Shown piece by piece: positions 38,992-47,931 of a stretch of 64,000 bases of DNA; position 1 is the stretch's first letter, and every line of letters starts with the position of its first letter. The position numbers were made by a program, and so were the translations under genes. The notes under the pieces were generated by a model. The model was not told where the DNA came from, did not search any database, and worked only from the letters and a program-made list of their open reading frames with translations. The stretch comes from a virus. The stretch is from positions 108,992 to 172,991 of IMG/VR virus record IMGVR_UViG_3300042449_000993. One strand, given 5' to 3'.

Positions 38992-41900
38992 GTAAGGCAA
39001 CATTTACATTTGGTAGATTTAATCCTCCAACTGAAGAAGGTCATGGCAAATTGGTCAGTGCTGTTATTGATCATGCTGAGAAAACTGGAGGAAAACACTA
39101 TGTGTTTCCATCGCACTCTCAAGATAAAAAGAAAAATCCATTGACTCATGGTGATAAAGTTCATGCGATGAATCGCTTGTTCCCAAATGCAAATGTTGTT
39201 GCTCATAATAAAGTTCGCACTGCAATTGATGCAATGAAGCATTTAGAGAAGCAAGGTCATAAAGAAGTTACCATGGTTGTTGGTTCTGATCGTGTTGATA
39301 ATTTCCACTCTCTACTCAATAAATATAGAACCAAAGAATATCCAGGAATCAAAAAAGTAAACGTAGTTTCAGCAGGCAATCGTGATCCAGATGCAGAAGG
39401 AGAAGAAGGCGAATCTGCTTCTAAACATCGAGCATTGGTAGCTGCTGGAAAAAGAGACGAATTTATTTCAAAATACAGCGATCCAAAATTGGGCGCACAT
39501 ATACATGATAAGGTAAAAGCAGGTATGCAAATGGAATCAGTTTCACCAGTTGGTATTTTCTTACTTGGCGGTCCAGGAAGTGGAAAAGATTATGTTTTGA
39601 AGAATATTTTTTCACGTTTTGACTTGATCGAAGTTCAAGCAGATCAAATTTTAAATGGTGCTGCTTCAGAATTACTCGAGCAAAACGTTAACATCGTAAT
39701 TAATGGTGTTTCTGATTCAAATAAGATTGCAGATATTCAAACTTTCCTTGAGGGATATACTTTTGATTTTGTTCATGTTTCTGTTACAAATAAAGTTTCA
39801 CGTATGCGCAATGAACAACGTGAACAACCACTCGTAGAAACAAAACGCATTGATAAATTCCTCAAAGCAGAAAAACTTGCTGAAGAAACTGGTGCATTCG
39901 TTTTCAACAATTCAATCAATCTCAATGAATCATCAGAGATGGAAAGAGTATTCTTCGGTTCACAAATCGAAAGACTCTTAGAGAGAGTGGTCAATTTGGG
40001 TCTCGAAATGAAAGCAAATCCAGAACCAAAAGCATTTACAGTGATCAAGGAAAAGTATTTCCCACCAGTAGCAAAGCACAAGTCAGGATTGCCAAAGAAG
40101 TATGTTGGTAAACTTTCAGACACAACCGCTGCTGCTCGTAAGGCTCATTGGAAAAAGATGGGCAAGTTATCAGATAGCGATCCAAGAGCGTATGAGCCAG
40201 CTCCTGGTGATGCAACATCAAAAACGAAACCAAGCAAACATACAATTGCTGTTCGTAAGATGATGGGTGAACAAATTGAAGGCGATCTGAAGAAGCCACA
40301 TACTGTTGAAAACATTGCGAAAAAGCACGACGTAACTGTTGATGTAATTAACAAAGCATTAGAGCATGGCATCAAAGTTGAGATGGAGCACACAAAAGAT
40401 AAAGAAACTGCTCAAACAATCGCATTAGCACATCTTTGGGAAAAACCAGATTACTATAAATTGTTAGCGAAAATGGAGCAGGTTCAACCACCTGTTGATC
40501 ATGTTGCTGCTGAAAAGAAAATGGAACGCGAAAGAAGAATTCGCGACACTCGAGTTTTAACTCATCAAAATCGCCACATCCATCAAGCAGCAATGGGTGA
40601 AGCCATTCGTCGTGTTCCACGCAGCGGAAATATTACGGCAGTAAATCAAAAAAGAGATTTAAACGATGCTGAAAGAGCAGCATTTGAAAAAGCCAAGAAT
40701 GCAATTGCAACATCAAAAGTTCAAGAAGAAGTAATTGATGAAGGCGCAGCAGATACTTCATTGGCAGCAAAAGCCAAAAAGTCTGGCATCTCACTTGGAA
40801 AACTTCGTAAAGTGTATAATCGTGGGGTGGCTGCTTGGAATTCTGGACATCGTCCAGGAACAACACCACAACAGTGGGGTCATGCTCGTGTAAATTCTTA
40901 CATCAATAAGGGTAAGACATATTATACAGCAGATAAAGATTTGCGTGAAGATACAGATATTAATGATCTATTTGAAATGCAACTAGTGGGCACGGACGAA
41001 TACCGAAAGCATGCTATTGCTATGACACCAGGACAAGGAGAAATTGAAGATGCTTTCCCAGTTAAGAGCCCAAATAAGAAACCTGTGGCAGTTCCTGCAA
41101 AGAAAGGCGAATCAATCGTCTCTCAATATACAGAGCACACAAATTGCGGAACGCCAGATTGCTGCGGAGAATGCTCTTCGAATGATGAGAATAGAGGAAC
41201 AAATGAATCAAGTGTTCCAAGATCTTTCAGAGCAATCAGAGAAGCGTCCAAGAAAGAAGAAATAGATCCAACGCCAACTTTGAATACAAAAAGAAAGAAA
41301 TCTACAAATAATCCACAAACATATAATTCAACTCTTGGTGGATTGATGGTTTCTCCAAAACATTCAATGTTCGAGGCTGACGCAGAAAAGAAGAAAGATT
41401 TCATGCCAACACCTCGTCAAGTACCACCACCTCCAGGCGGTCATCCAGTTCCAAAAGGATACAAAAGAGTTAGAGATAATATTGCTGGATGGAAATTGGT
41501 CAAAGAAGAAGGCGAACCAGAATTAACATTAGAAGAAGCAGTATCATATCACCTCGAAAATAAAATCTCTTTCACTGAGAATGTTTTCCGTCCAGGATCA
41601 GATATGTTCTTTGAAATGATTAGCGAAGCCAAGCGTCTTTATTCTGAAGGTAGATATGAACCGAAAGACGAATGGGAAAAAGATATGTTGGATTCAAACA
41701 TCGGCGAAATTGCTGAATTTGAAGGTCAACAAGTTGTTCTTGATTATCCTATCGAAGAAGGTCTTGAAGAATGCTGGTCTGGTTACACACAAAAAGGAAT
41801 GAAGAAAAAGGGTGATAAGATGGTCCCTAACTGTGTTCCTATGAATGAAGAAGATAAAACCAACGGTAAAGGTATCGGCAAGCCATGGCAAGAAGGTGGT

Positions 41901-42110
41901 GGTGGAGCCGTTTACGTTAAGGTTGGTGACAGCGTCCGCAAGATCAGTTTTAGCAAATCTGGAATGAAGAAAAGGTATATGGATCCAGCAGCTACAAGAT
42001 CATTTGTCGCTCGTCATCGTTGCTTAACAAATAAAGATAAGACCAGTGCATCCTACTGGGCATGTCGTTGGCCACGTTTCTTCAGTAATTCTGGAAAGAT
42101 ATGGTGGTAA
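38988..42110 (+). CDS. Large multidomain protein: nucleotidyltransferase, P-loop and DUF modules
   Basis: A 1040-residue mosaic. Residues 1-175: NMN-adenylyltransferase-like nucleotidyltransferase, with FTFGRFNPPTEEGHGKLV (a variant of H-x-G-H) and VVGSDRVDNFHSL. Residues 185-330: P-loop domain with LLGGPGSGKDYVLK. Around 350-400: KKYVGKLSDTTAAARKAHWKK. Around 430-500: a DUF5661-like module (LEHGIKVEMEHTKD, LAHLWEKPDYYKLL). Around 600-650: VYNRGVAAWNSGHRPGTTPQQW, a DUF5872-like module. The C-terminal ~170 residues include LEECWSGYTQKGMKKKGD and end SYWACRWPRFFSNSGKIWW. Acidic linkers such as QEEVIDEG separate the modules and may be prohead-protease sites. It could be a packaged polyprotein; NAD metabolism in the infected cell is another possibility. 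Confidence 0.65.
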   Translation: MSKATFTFGRFNPPTEEGHGKLVSAVIDHAEKTGGKHYVFPSHSQDKKKNPLTHGDKVHAMNRLFPNANVVAHNKVRTAIDAMKHLEKQGHKEVTMVVGSDRVDNFHSLLNKYRTKEYPGIKKVNVVSAGNRDPDAEGEEGESASKHRALVAAGKRDEFISKYSDPKLGAHIHDKVKAGMQMESVSPVGIFLLGGPGSGKDYVLKNIFSRFDLIEVQADQILNGAASELLEQNVNIVINGVSDSNKIADIQTFLEGYTFDFVHVSVTNKVSRMRNEQREQPLVETKRIDKFLKAEKLAEETGAFVFNNSINLNESSEMERVFFGSQIERLLERVVNLGLEMKANPEPKAFTVIKEKYFPPVAKHKSGLPKKYVGKLSDTTAAARKAHWKKMGKLSDSDPRAYEPAPGDATSKTKPSKHTIAVRKMMGEQIEGDLKKPHTVENIAKKHDVTVDVINKALEHGIKVEMEHTKDKETAQTIALAHLWEKPDYYKLLAKMEQVQPPVDHVAAEKKMERERRIRDTRVLTHQNRHIHQAAMGEAIRRVPRSGNITAVNQKRDLNDAERAAFEKAKNAIATSKVQEEVIDEGAADTSLAAKAKKSGISLGKLRKVYNRGVAAWNSGHRPGTTPQQWGHARVNSYINKGKTYYTADKDLREDTDINDLFEMQLVGTDEYRKHAIAMTPGQGEIEDAFPVKSPNKKPVAVPAKKGESIVSQYTEHTNCGTPDCCGECSSNDENRGTNESSVPRSFRAIREASKKEEIDPTPTLNTKRKKSTNNPQTYNSTLGGLMVSPKHSMFEADAEKKKDFMPTPRQVPPPPGGHPVPKGYKRVRDNIAGWKLVKEEGEPELTLEEAVSYHLENKISFTENVFRPGSDMFFEMISEAKRLYSEGRYEPKDEWEKDMLDSNIGEIAEFEGQQVVLDYPIEEGLEECWSGYTQKGMKKKGDKMVPNCVPMNEEDKTNGKGIGKPWQEGGGGAVYVKVGDSVRKISFSKSGMKKRYMDPAATRSFVARHRCLTNKDKTSASYWACRWPRFFSNSGKIWW

Positions 42111-42395
42111 ATGGTTGATAAGCCATACATTGACGAAAAACTAAATACTTGGACGTTCTTGCGCACATTTAAGCATGACGTTTTAACTGAAGAATTAGTA
42201 TGGCATCGCGATGAAAGAGGCAGATATATTGAGGTTTTAGAAGGTATTGGTTGGGAAATACAATTTGATGATCGATTGCCAAGAAAATTAATTAAGGGTG
42301 ATCACTTTTTTATACCTGCCAAAACCTTTCACAGAATTAAACGTGGAACGACAGACTTAAAGTTAAAAATTGAGGAATTTGATGAAATATCATAA
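42111..42395 (+). CDS. Small cupin-like protein
   Basis: A 94-residue single cupin barrel: VWHRDERGRYIEVLEG, then GDHFFIPAKTFHRIKRG, with two His in the metal-binding positions. It starts right after the previous stop and overlaps the Dps-like gene by 14 nt. Substrate unknown; it may bind metal or a sugar. Confidence 0.65.
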   Translation: MVDKPYIDEKLNTWTFLRTFKHDVLTEELVWHRDERGRYIEVLEGIGWEIQFDDRLPRKLIKGDHFFIPAKTFHRIKRGTTDLKLKIEEFDEIS

Positions 42396-42876
42396 TCTAG
42401 TTGAACAAGCAGAGACGATGATCAATGAGCAAGCAGAACCTGCTCTTATTGATGCACTCACAAACGTTTTCGCAGATGCCTTTGTTTTTTACTTTAAGGC
42501 TCACTCTTTTCATTGGAATGTAATTGGAAAAGATTTTCCTCAATATCATAAGTTCTTCGGTAAAATCTATGAAGGTGTTTTCAGCAATATGGATAAACTC
42601 GCTGAGGAGATTCGCGCTTTAAATGCACCAGCTCCGATGAATCTTGCAACATTAATTGCAAATTCTAAGATTATGGAAAATAAAGATACATTAACTGCAA
42701 CAGAAATGGTTGCTGCTCTTACAGCAGATAATACAAAAATTCTTGCTGGTCTTTTAGCATGCGCAAAAATGGCAGAAGCCGCAGATGAAATTGGACTTAA
42801 CGACTTTCTCACTCAACTCTATGACGAGCACAAGAAATTGGCTTGGATGTTGTCATCAACTCTAAAGGTTCTATAA
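42382..42876 (+). CDS. Dps/ferritin-like protein
   Basis: A 164-residue four-helix ferritin-like protein. FYFKAHSFHWNVIGKDFPQYHKFF followed by MDKLAEEIRALNAPAP matches the Dps ferroxidase region (His, then D-x-x-x-E). Dps proteins store iron and shield DNA from oxidation. The start MKYHNLVEQA may double as a capsid-targeting peptide with LVE as cleavage site, which would place Dps inside the head, but this match is weak. The ATG follows GAGGAA; an upstream TTG at 42370 is less likely. Confidence 0.78.
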   Translation: MKYHNLVEQAETMINEQAEPALIDALTNVFADAFVFYFKAHSFHWNVIGKDFPQYHKFFGKIYEGVFSNMDKLAEEIRALNAPAPMNLATLIANSKIMENKDTLTATEMVAALTADNTKILAGLLACAKMAEAADEIGLNDFLTQLYDEHKKLAWMLSSTLKVL

Positions 42877-44709
42877 ATGTCAGAAGCAGCATGGAATAAA
42901 GCATTTACTCAGGGTTCTACCGAACTCAAAAATCGCTTAAAGAAAGTTCACGCAAATAATCCAAAGTTTCAATCTTGGTTAAAATCTAGTGGACATGGCG
43001 CTGGAGCCAGTGTAAAACAAGCATCAAAAGAAATCAAACCATCTGAAAGAGTGAAAGCACTTCAAACTAAAAGTTTGAAAGCATACGGTGCTACAAAGGG
43101 GTTGAAAGTTGGCGGTGAGCATGGTAGCGGAGAAATGAAAGATACAATCGCTCCATTGACTCGCGATCAACATTCTAAAGTTCAGGCTGCTGCGCGTGCT
43201 GCTAAAACCGCTGAGAAACCAGCCGCTGCACCAAAAAAACTATTAACAAAAGATCAAAGAATGTCTGCAATTGCTGCTGCTGTTCGTAAAGCGCAAACAA
43301 AACACGATGTTCCTACAATGGAACCAGATGATGAAGGTCATGATGATCTAAGAGATCTTCATCAGTCATTGCATATTCGTAAAGGATATAACGAAGAGGC
43401 ATCTCCAATGATCAAGCCACCTACAAATAGATTTGATAAAAAATCTGATGCCTTTGCTCACGCAGAGAAACATGGCGGTAAGGTATACAAACAAACATAT
43501 ACTGATTCTAAGGGTCAACAAACAGTATCATATTCTGTTAAAAAAGAAGAAGTTGAACTTGAAGAAGGTAGAATGAAAGATATCGTCACCGATCGTCAAG
43601 AAAAAGAAAGATTAAAGGCTCAAGATGTATTGGGCGGTCCAGTCAAAACAAGAACAGGAAATGAACCAAAAGGTACGCTTCCACTCGGATTTCGCCAAGC
43701 GCGCAATATTGCTCGCAAGGCAATGAAAGCAGGCAAAACAGTCACAGAATCTACCACAGAGGTAAACGAAATGTCATCACATGGTAAAAAACTCGCCAAA
43801 ATGATCATGGCAAAACAATCAAAGCATCCAATTGCTCAAATGATGGGCGAAGCTGGGGACGAACCAAGACATACAGCCGATGCTGGTGAGTATGATTACG
43901 AGGGTGACATGGCAAAGTCTCAATTGCGTAGCATTATGACCAACGCAAAGCGTTTGCACGATATGCTCGAAGATCAAACAAATCTTCCTGAGTGGGTTCA
44001 AAGCAAGATCACTCTTGCTGAAGACTATGTTCTCACTGCTGCCAACTATATGGAAGGCGAGATGAACGAAGGGTACGGTGGAAAATTTCCTAAACAATGG
44101 CAAAAAGAAATGGAAAAGATTCCATCCACATCAACCGTGGTGCATAAAGATAAAACAGTTGTCACCACTAAAAAAGATGGTAAAGTTGTTGACGTAAAGA
44201 CAACTAAAAACGAAGAAGTCGAGCAAGTAGATGAGAAAATCAATCTCGTCAAAGCCAAGATGGGCGATGTAATCAAGGACTTCCAGAAGTCTGATGCTCC
44301 ACAATTTAAAGGTAAGAGCATGGAAAAGCGTCGTGAGATGGCAATTGCTGCTAAACTCGGCGCAGAACGCGAAGTTAAGGAAGAAGTCGAGCAGATTGAA
44401 GAGAAGTATATGGGCTTCAAGGCTGTAATGGCTGCTGCAAAGAAAGGCGGTGCTCGTAATCCTGCTGCTGTTGCTGCATCAATCGGTCGTGAGAAGTATG
44501 GTAAAGAAAAGTTCCAATCCATGGCTGCTAAAGGTAAGAGAGCCGCAAACGAAGAAACAGAAATTGTTGCTGAAGCAGAAGGTTCTGTTCCAGAAACTCC
44601 AAAAGAAAAGGAACTCGCCAAACATCACGGCGATCCAAAGAGAATCACATACGGTGATGTAATCAAGGCTCGCTTAAAGTCAGCCGCTGCAAAGAAGATG
44701 GGTAAATAA
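42877..44709 (+). CDS. Modular helical protein with repeated acidic linkers
   Basis: A 610-residue Ala/Lys/Glu-rich protein built from short modules joined by linkers: EEVELEEGR (near 224), EEVEQVDEK (near 446), EEVEQIEEK (near 502). One module, SQLRSIMTNAKRLHDMLEDQ...LPEWVQSKITLAEDYV, is familiar from many T4-like marine phage proteins; another is KYMGFKAVMAAAKKGGARNPAAVAASIGREKYG. Some linkers fit the prohead protease rule (L/I)-x-E. It starts directly after the Dps stop. Probably a virion or scaffold-associated polyprotein; enzymatic function not seen. Confidence 0.6.
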   Translation: MSEAAWNKAFTQGSTELKNRLKKVHANNPKFQSWLKSSGHGAGASVKQASKEIKPSERVKALQTKSLKAYGATKGLKVGGEHGSGEMKDTIAPLTRDQHSKVQAAARAAKTAEKPAAAPKKLLTKDQRMSAIAAAVRKAQTKHDVPTMEPDDEGHDDLRDLHQSLHIRKGYNEEASPMIKPPTNRFDKKSDAFAHAEKHGGKVYKQTYTDSKGQQTVSYSVKKEEVELEEGRMKDIVTDRQEKERLKAQDVLGGPVKTRTGNEPKGTLPLGFRQARNIARKAMKAGKTVTESTTEVNEMSSHGKKLAKMIMAKQSKHPIAQMMGEAGDEPRHTADAGEYDYEGDMAKSQLRSIMTNAKRLHDMLEDQTNLPEWVQSKITLAEDYVLTAANYMEGEMNEGYGGKFPKQWQKEMEKIPSTSTVVHKDKTVVTTKKDGKVVDVKTTKNEEVEQVDEKINLVKAKMGDVIKDFQKSDAPQFKGKSMEKRREMAIAAKLGAEREVKEEVEQIEEKYMGFKAVMAAAKKGGARNPAAVAASIGREKYGKEKFQSMAAKGKRAANEETEIVAEAEGSVPETPKEKELAKHHGDPKRITYGDVIKARLKSAAAKKMGK

Positions 44710-44710
44710 C

Positions 44711-45772
44711 ATGAAGTATCAAGTACAAATCTCATATACAAATCCTTCACACGAGCACGTAACATTACGTCGTCGCGTTGAAAGCGTAACTCGTCTTGTT
44801 GAGGCATCAAACGAAAACGAAGCCCTCAATCGCGCAGCAAATCAACAGCGTGCTCTTGGGTTCATGATCAAAGAAGCAAAGGTGTTACAAAAACATGCAC
44901 AAGTTTCTCTTGATCCAGAAAAAGAAACCAAGAAAAAGAAAATTGTTGGCAACGACAATGAAACCACAGACGTTGGTGCTGCTGGTGTGAAAGAAGAGAA
45001 AGGTGGAACTGAATCATATCCACTTCTTAAGAAAGGTGAGAAACTCAAGCCAATGAAGTTGAAGATGGAAGAGGGTTTTGATACCGATCCAAAAGATATC
45101 GCTGCATACTTGGTCGATCGTCATGGCAAGGGTAAGGTTACAATGGATCACATTGAAGCCTACGAAAGACGTCGCGATTCACACAGACCAATCGAAAAGC
45201 ATGAAGTCATGAAGTTTGTCAAGAAGATGAGCGAAGAAGTCGAGCAGATTGATGAACTCAAAAAATCAACACTGGCTTCTTATGTTAACAAAGCAGCAAA
45301 TCAAGTGCGCGCAAAGTCGGGAATTGCTGCCAGTTTTGAAACACAAGGCGCAAGAAAAAGAAATCCTGAAAATAAATCAGCATATATGGATGTAGCAAAA
45401 GATTTTAGACAAGGTGCTAAAAAACGTCTTACTGGTATTGAAAAAGCAACTGCTAAACTAGCCAAAGAAGAAATCGAACTCGATGAAGCCAAAGACGTAA
45501 CCAAAGATCTTCGCACTTCAATGAAGGCAATGGATCTTCGCCATGGCGTTGATGCGGATAAGCGCGTTGCTGGTTACAAAATGTCACCAGCTGTTCGTGC
45601 TGCTCAAAAAAAATCTGATGAACTTTCAAAGGTAGAGAAGAAACCACAGGCTGGAACACTCGCTGCTCAGAAGTCTCGTAAGGCTGCAGAGAAAATGGTA
45701 AATAAGGCAAAGACCGTCGCAAATAAAATTAATGTGGCTCCAGCACTTGAAATGGGTAAACCAAATGCTTAA
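44711..45772 (+). CDS. Modular protein related to the preceding gene
   Basis: A 353-residue protein. The N-terminus (YQVQISYTNPSHEHVTLRRRVE) is a small strand domain; then a Lys-rich linker, a helical module (DPKDIAAYLVDRHGKGKVTMDHIEAYERRR), the linker EEVEQIDELKK, the common marine-phage module STLASYVNKAANQVRAKSG, then EEIELDEAKD and a basic tail. The near-identical linker DNA links it with the gene at 42877. Overlaps the next gene by 8 nt. Confidence 0.6.
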   Translation: MKYQVQISYTNPSHEHVTLRRRVESVTRLVEASNENEALNRAANQQRALGFMIKEAKVLQKHAQVSLDPEKETKKKKIVGNDNETTDVGAAGVKEEKGGTESYPLLKKGEKLKPMKLKMEEGFDTDPKDIAAYLVDRHGKGKVTMDHIEAYERRRDSHRPIEKHEVMKFVKKMSEEVEQIDELKKSTLASYVNKAANQVRAKSGIAASFETQGARKRNPENKSAYMDVAKDFRQGAKKRLTGIEKATAKLAKEEIELDEAKDVTKDLRTSMKAMDLRHGVDADKRVAGYKMSPAVRAAQKKSDELSKVEKKPQAGTLAAQKSRKAAEKMVNKAKTVANKINVAPALEMGKPNA

Positions 45773-46217
45773 ATTTAGCGAATTTTTAAAAGAAGAAAAT
45801 GAAGATGTGATCGATACTGATGTTCGTCATCTAGAAGAAAATCTAGATGCATTGAATGCAGAACTCGACACTCTTACCACAAAACCATATCAAAACGCCC
45901 CTTTAATGCTCGCTCAATTGCGTGGAGTATTAGAGCGTTATGGTATTAATCTTCCACAACAAGCAACGCCAAACTTCTTGAATCTATCCGCAGAGTTGGT
46001 TTATACTCTTGGTGATTCAGGAAAGTTTTTATATATCGTTTATGATACAAACGATGATGCTTATGTTGATGGTTATGCTCAAGTTGTTGATGGCGAAGAA
46101 CTATCAATGCTTGCAAGTTCTGATGTTTTAAACACTGATCGCAATTTAATTGCAGTTCGTCATTCAGATTGGTATCGTAAGAGAGATGACGATTCAGGTG
46201 ACGATAGCGAATATTAA
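45765..46217 (+). CDS. Small acidic protein with capsid-targeting-like start
   Basis: A 150-residue protein starting MLKFSEFLKEENED, close to the T4 capsid-targeting consensus (FLKE as (L/I)-x-E site). The rest is acidic and probably globular (LAQLRGVLERYGINLP, ELVYTLGDSGKFLYIVYDTNDDAYVDGY), with Asp-rich end. Similar small proteins are conserved in T4-like marine phages. The ATG at 45765 is preferred over one 33 nt upstream because it exposes this peptide. Confidence 0.65.
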   Translation: MLKFSEFLKEENEDVIDTDVRHLEENLDALNAELDTLTTKPYQNAPLMLAQLRGVLERYGINLPQQATPNFLNLSAELVYTLGDSGKFLYIVYDTNDDAYVDGYAQVVDGEELSMLASSDVLNTDRNLIAVRHSDWYRKRDDDSGDDSEY

Positions 46218-46220
46218 TTT

Positions 46221-46607
46221 ATGTTTGATGATTTAAATGAAGAAAATATATTATTGTATGCAGCAAAAAGTTATGAAAAACCAAACTGCATTCATAGCGA
46301 ATTTGAAGAAGATTATAAGCGCATCAGGTACATCAAGCGATTATTGCAAAGATATCGTTTAACTGGAAAAATAAAAGAGCGATTAATACTAAATCATATT
46401 GTTATTGTACAAAATGTTTTTGGAATTGAAGCCAGTACGAGAATGTTATTCTTTAGAATTGACTGGAGAGACTGGAGCGCATTAAAAACATTTTTAATTT
46501 ATACTTCTGCAATGCCAAATATTGTGAGAGGCATAAGAAGCAAAGATATAATTTCGAGTGATATACCAATCGACGAATATATTGTAAGTATATTGAGAGG
46601 CGTTTAA
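46221..46607 (+). CDS. Conserved T4-like phage protein
   Basis: A 128-residue protein: FDDLNEENILLYAAKSYEKPNC, RIRYIKRLLQRYRLTGKIKERLILNHIVIVQNVFG, ending SDIPIDEYIVSILRG. This combination is highly familiar from a small core family of T4-like phages of marine bacteria, always near structural genes and without known role. Basic and helical; could bind DNA or the portal region. Confidence 0.78.
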   Translation: MFDDLNEENILLYAAKSYEKPNCIHSEFEEDYKRIRYIKRLLQRYRLTGKIKERLILNHIVIVQNVFGIEASTRMLFFRIDWRDWSALKTFLIYTSAMPNIVRGIRSKDIISSDIPIDEYIVSILRGV

Positions 46608-46623
46608 TACTAGACATACTGAT

Positions 46624-46631
46624 TATAAACT
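46624..46631 (+). promoter_or_regulatory. Candidate late promoter
   Basis: TATAAACT, six of eight matches to the T4 late motif TATAAATA, 42 nt upstream of the ATG at 46666. The same octamer stands 46 nt upstream of the gene at 60860. No good -35 box is present. Confidence 0.4.
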
Positions 46632-46665
46632 AAAATCAAGTATGAGTCAAATATTGGGGACGGAT

Positions 46666-47931
46666 ATGTTAAATTTTAAAACATTTATTGTAGAAAATTT
46701 CTTGGTAGAGGGTAGAGGCGAAGAAACTGCTCACGGTGGATTTGCCAATGAACACTTTACTGTCAATCATATTAACGAATATGTCAAACATGTCAGTTCT
46801 GGCGGTTCTCATGAAAGCGGATTGAAGAAAATTAAAGGTGCCAAATTTGACAAAGGCGCATATAAAAGTGGACACCCAATTAAAAACGCAATTGATGCGA
46901 TTGGACATAAGCAAGTAGAATCCATTCACGAAGATTCTAAAGACACTGCGCATGCAATCATTAATCATCTCAGAGATAATTATGGATCAAATGTGACAAA
47001 CTCTCATCATGTTGGTAAAGTCGGTGCTGCTGGTGTAGAAGAAGTTAAGAAATTGACTGGTAAGGCTTCAAATGCTGACGTAGTTCTTTCTACAAAACAT
47101 CCAAAGAAAGGGGCAGGTCATGCTCTTGCTCACTTGGAGCATGTTGGTGCTTCTTTAAAATACTCAAAGAGTGAAAAAGAAGGTAGTATTAAAATTCACT
47201 CACCTAGCATCTCAAATATGGCTAAGATAGTTGATGATCATCATGAACAGATGCATCAAAAATCTGCAGGTGTTTTAAAAGGCGTTGAAGATGCAGTTAA
47301 GAAGGGTGTTGAAGAGCAAAGAAATATTGTAAAGAAACACGCAAAAACATTAGAAACTCATTTCAAAAGCAAAGAGTTTTTACAGAATAAAGATAAAAAG
47401 CACGTTAAGAAATATCTTGGCAAAGTTGGATCTGCAGAAGATTATAAAAGCGGCAATTTAAATAAGGCTGGCATCAGTTATATCAATAAGAATGAAAAGA
47501 TGAAGCCAATTTATGATGAGATGAAAGCAGCAAATTTAAAAATGAAACAAAACGTTGCTGGACATCTTCACAGAGGAATTGCTGCTGTTTTAGATCATAA
47601 ATCAAAAAATCCTAATCATGCTAAGATCAAAGAATCATTAACACGTTCTATTGGAAACGTTCATTCACCAGAAAAGTCTGGATCTCTTCCAACATTCTTA
47701 GTTTCTACTGATCGCAGTAGAGGTGTGAAGATTCATGATATTACAAATCACTTTGCAAAACATTTTAGTGGAGCAGACCCGCATAAACATTCTTTCACTA
47801 AAGGATCTTCAACTTTTAGAGTTGGTCCAACAAATATTGCTATTGACGCAAGACCATCAACTAGTGCAAGAGCTCCATTAAATAATCCAGTTAATGTTTC
47901 AATTTCTGCAGCAGATCTTAAGAAAAAATGA
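46666..47931 (+). CDS. Basic internal-head candidate protein with capsid-targeting-like start
   Basis: A 421-residue Lys/His-rich protein. From the ATG at 46666 it starts MLNFKTFIVENFLVEGR, with IVE and LVE as prohead protease sites; the earlier ATG at 46642 would hide this peptide. The body (VNHINEYVKHVSSGG, VLSTKHPKKGAGHALAHLEHVGASLKYS, and a C-terminal STFRVGPTNIAIDARPS) may contain a nuclease-like or DNA-binding domain; no catalytic motif is certain. A basic, packaged protein fits an internal protein delivered with DNA. Overlaps the next gene by 4 nt. Confidence 0.65.
   Translation: MLNFKTFIVENFLVEGRGEETAHGGFANEHFTVNHINEYVKHVSSGGSHESGLKKIKGAKFDKGAYKSGHPIKNAIDAIGHKQVESIHEDSKDTAHAIINHLRDNYGSNVTNSHHVGKVGAAGVEEVKKLTGKASNADVVLSTKHPKKGAGHALAHLEHVGASLKYSKSEKEGSIKIHSPSISNMAKIVDDHHEQMHQKSAGVLKGVEDAVKKGVEEQRNIVKKHAKTLETHFKSKEFLQNKDKKHVKKYLGKVGSAEDYKSGNLNKAGISYINKNEKMKPIYDEMKAANLKMKQNVAGHLHRGIAAVLDHKSKNPNHAKIKESLTRSIGNVHSPEKSGSLPTFLVSTDRSRGVKIHDITNHFAKHFSGADPHKHSFTKGSSTFRVGPTNIAIDARPSTSARAPLNNPVNVSISAADLKKK

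Noticed and set aside
42137-42147. CTAAATA as late promoter inside the cupin gene
   Set aside because: It lies 20 codons into neither a gene border nor a leader and fits ordinary coding sequence.
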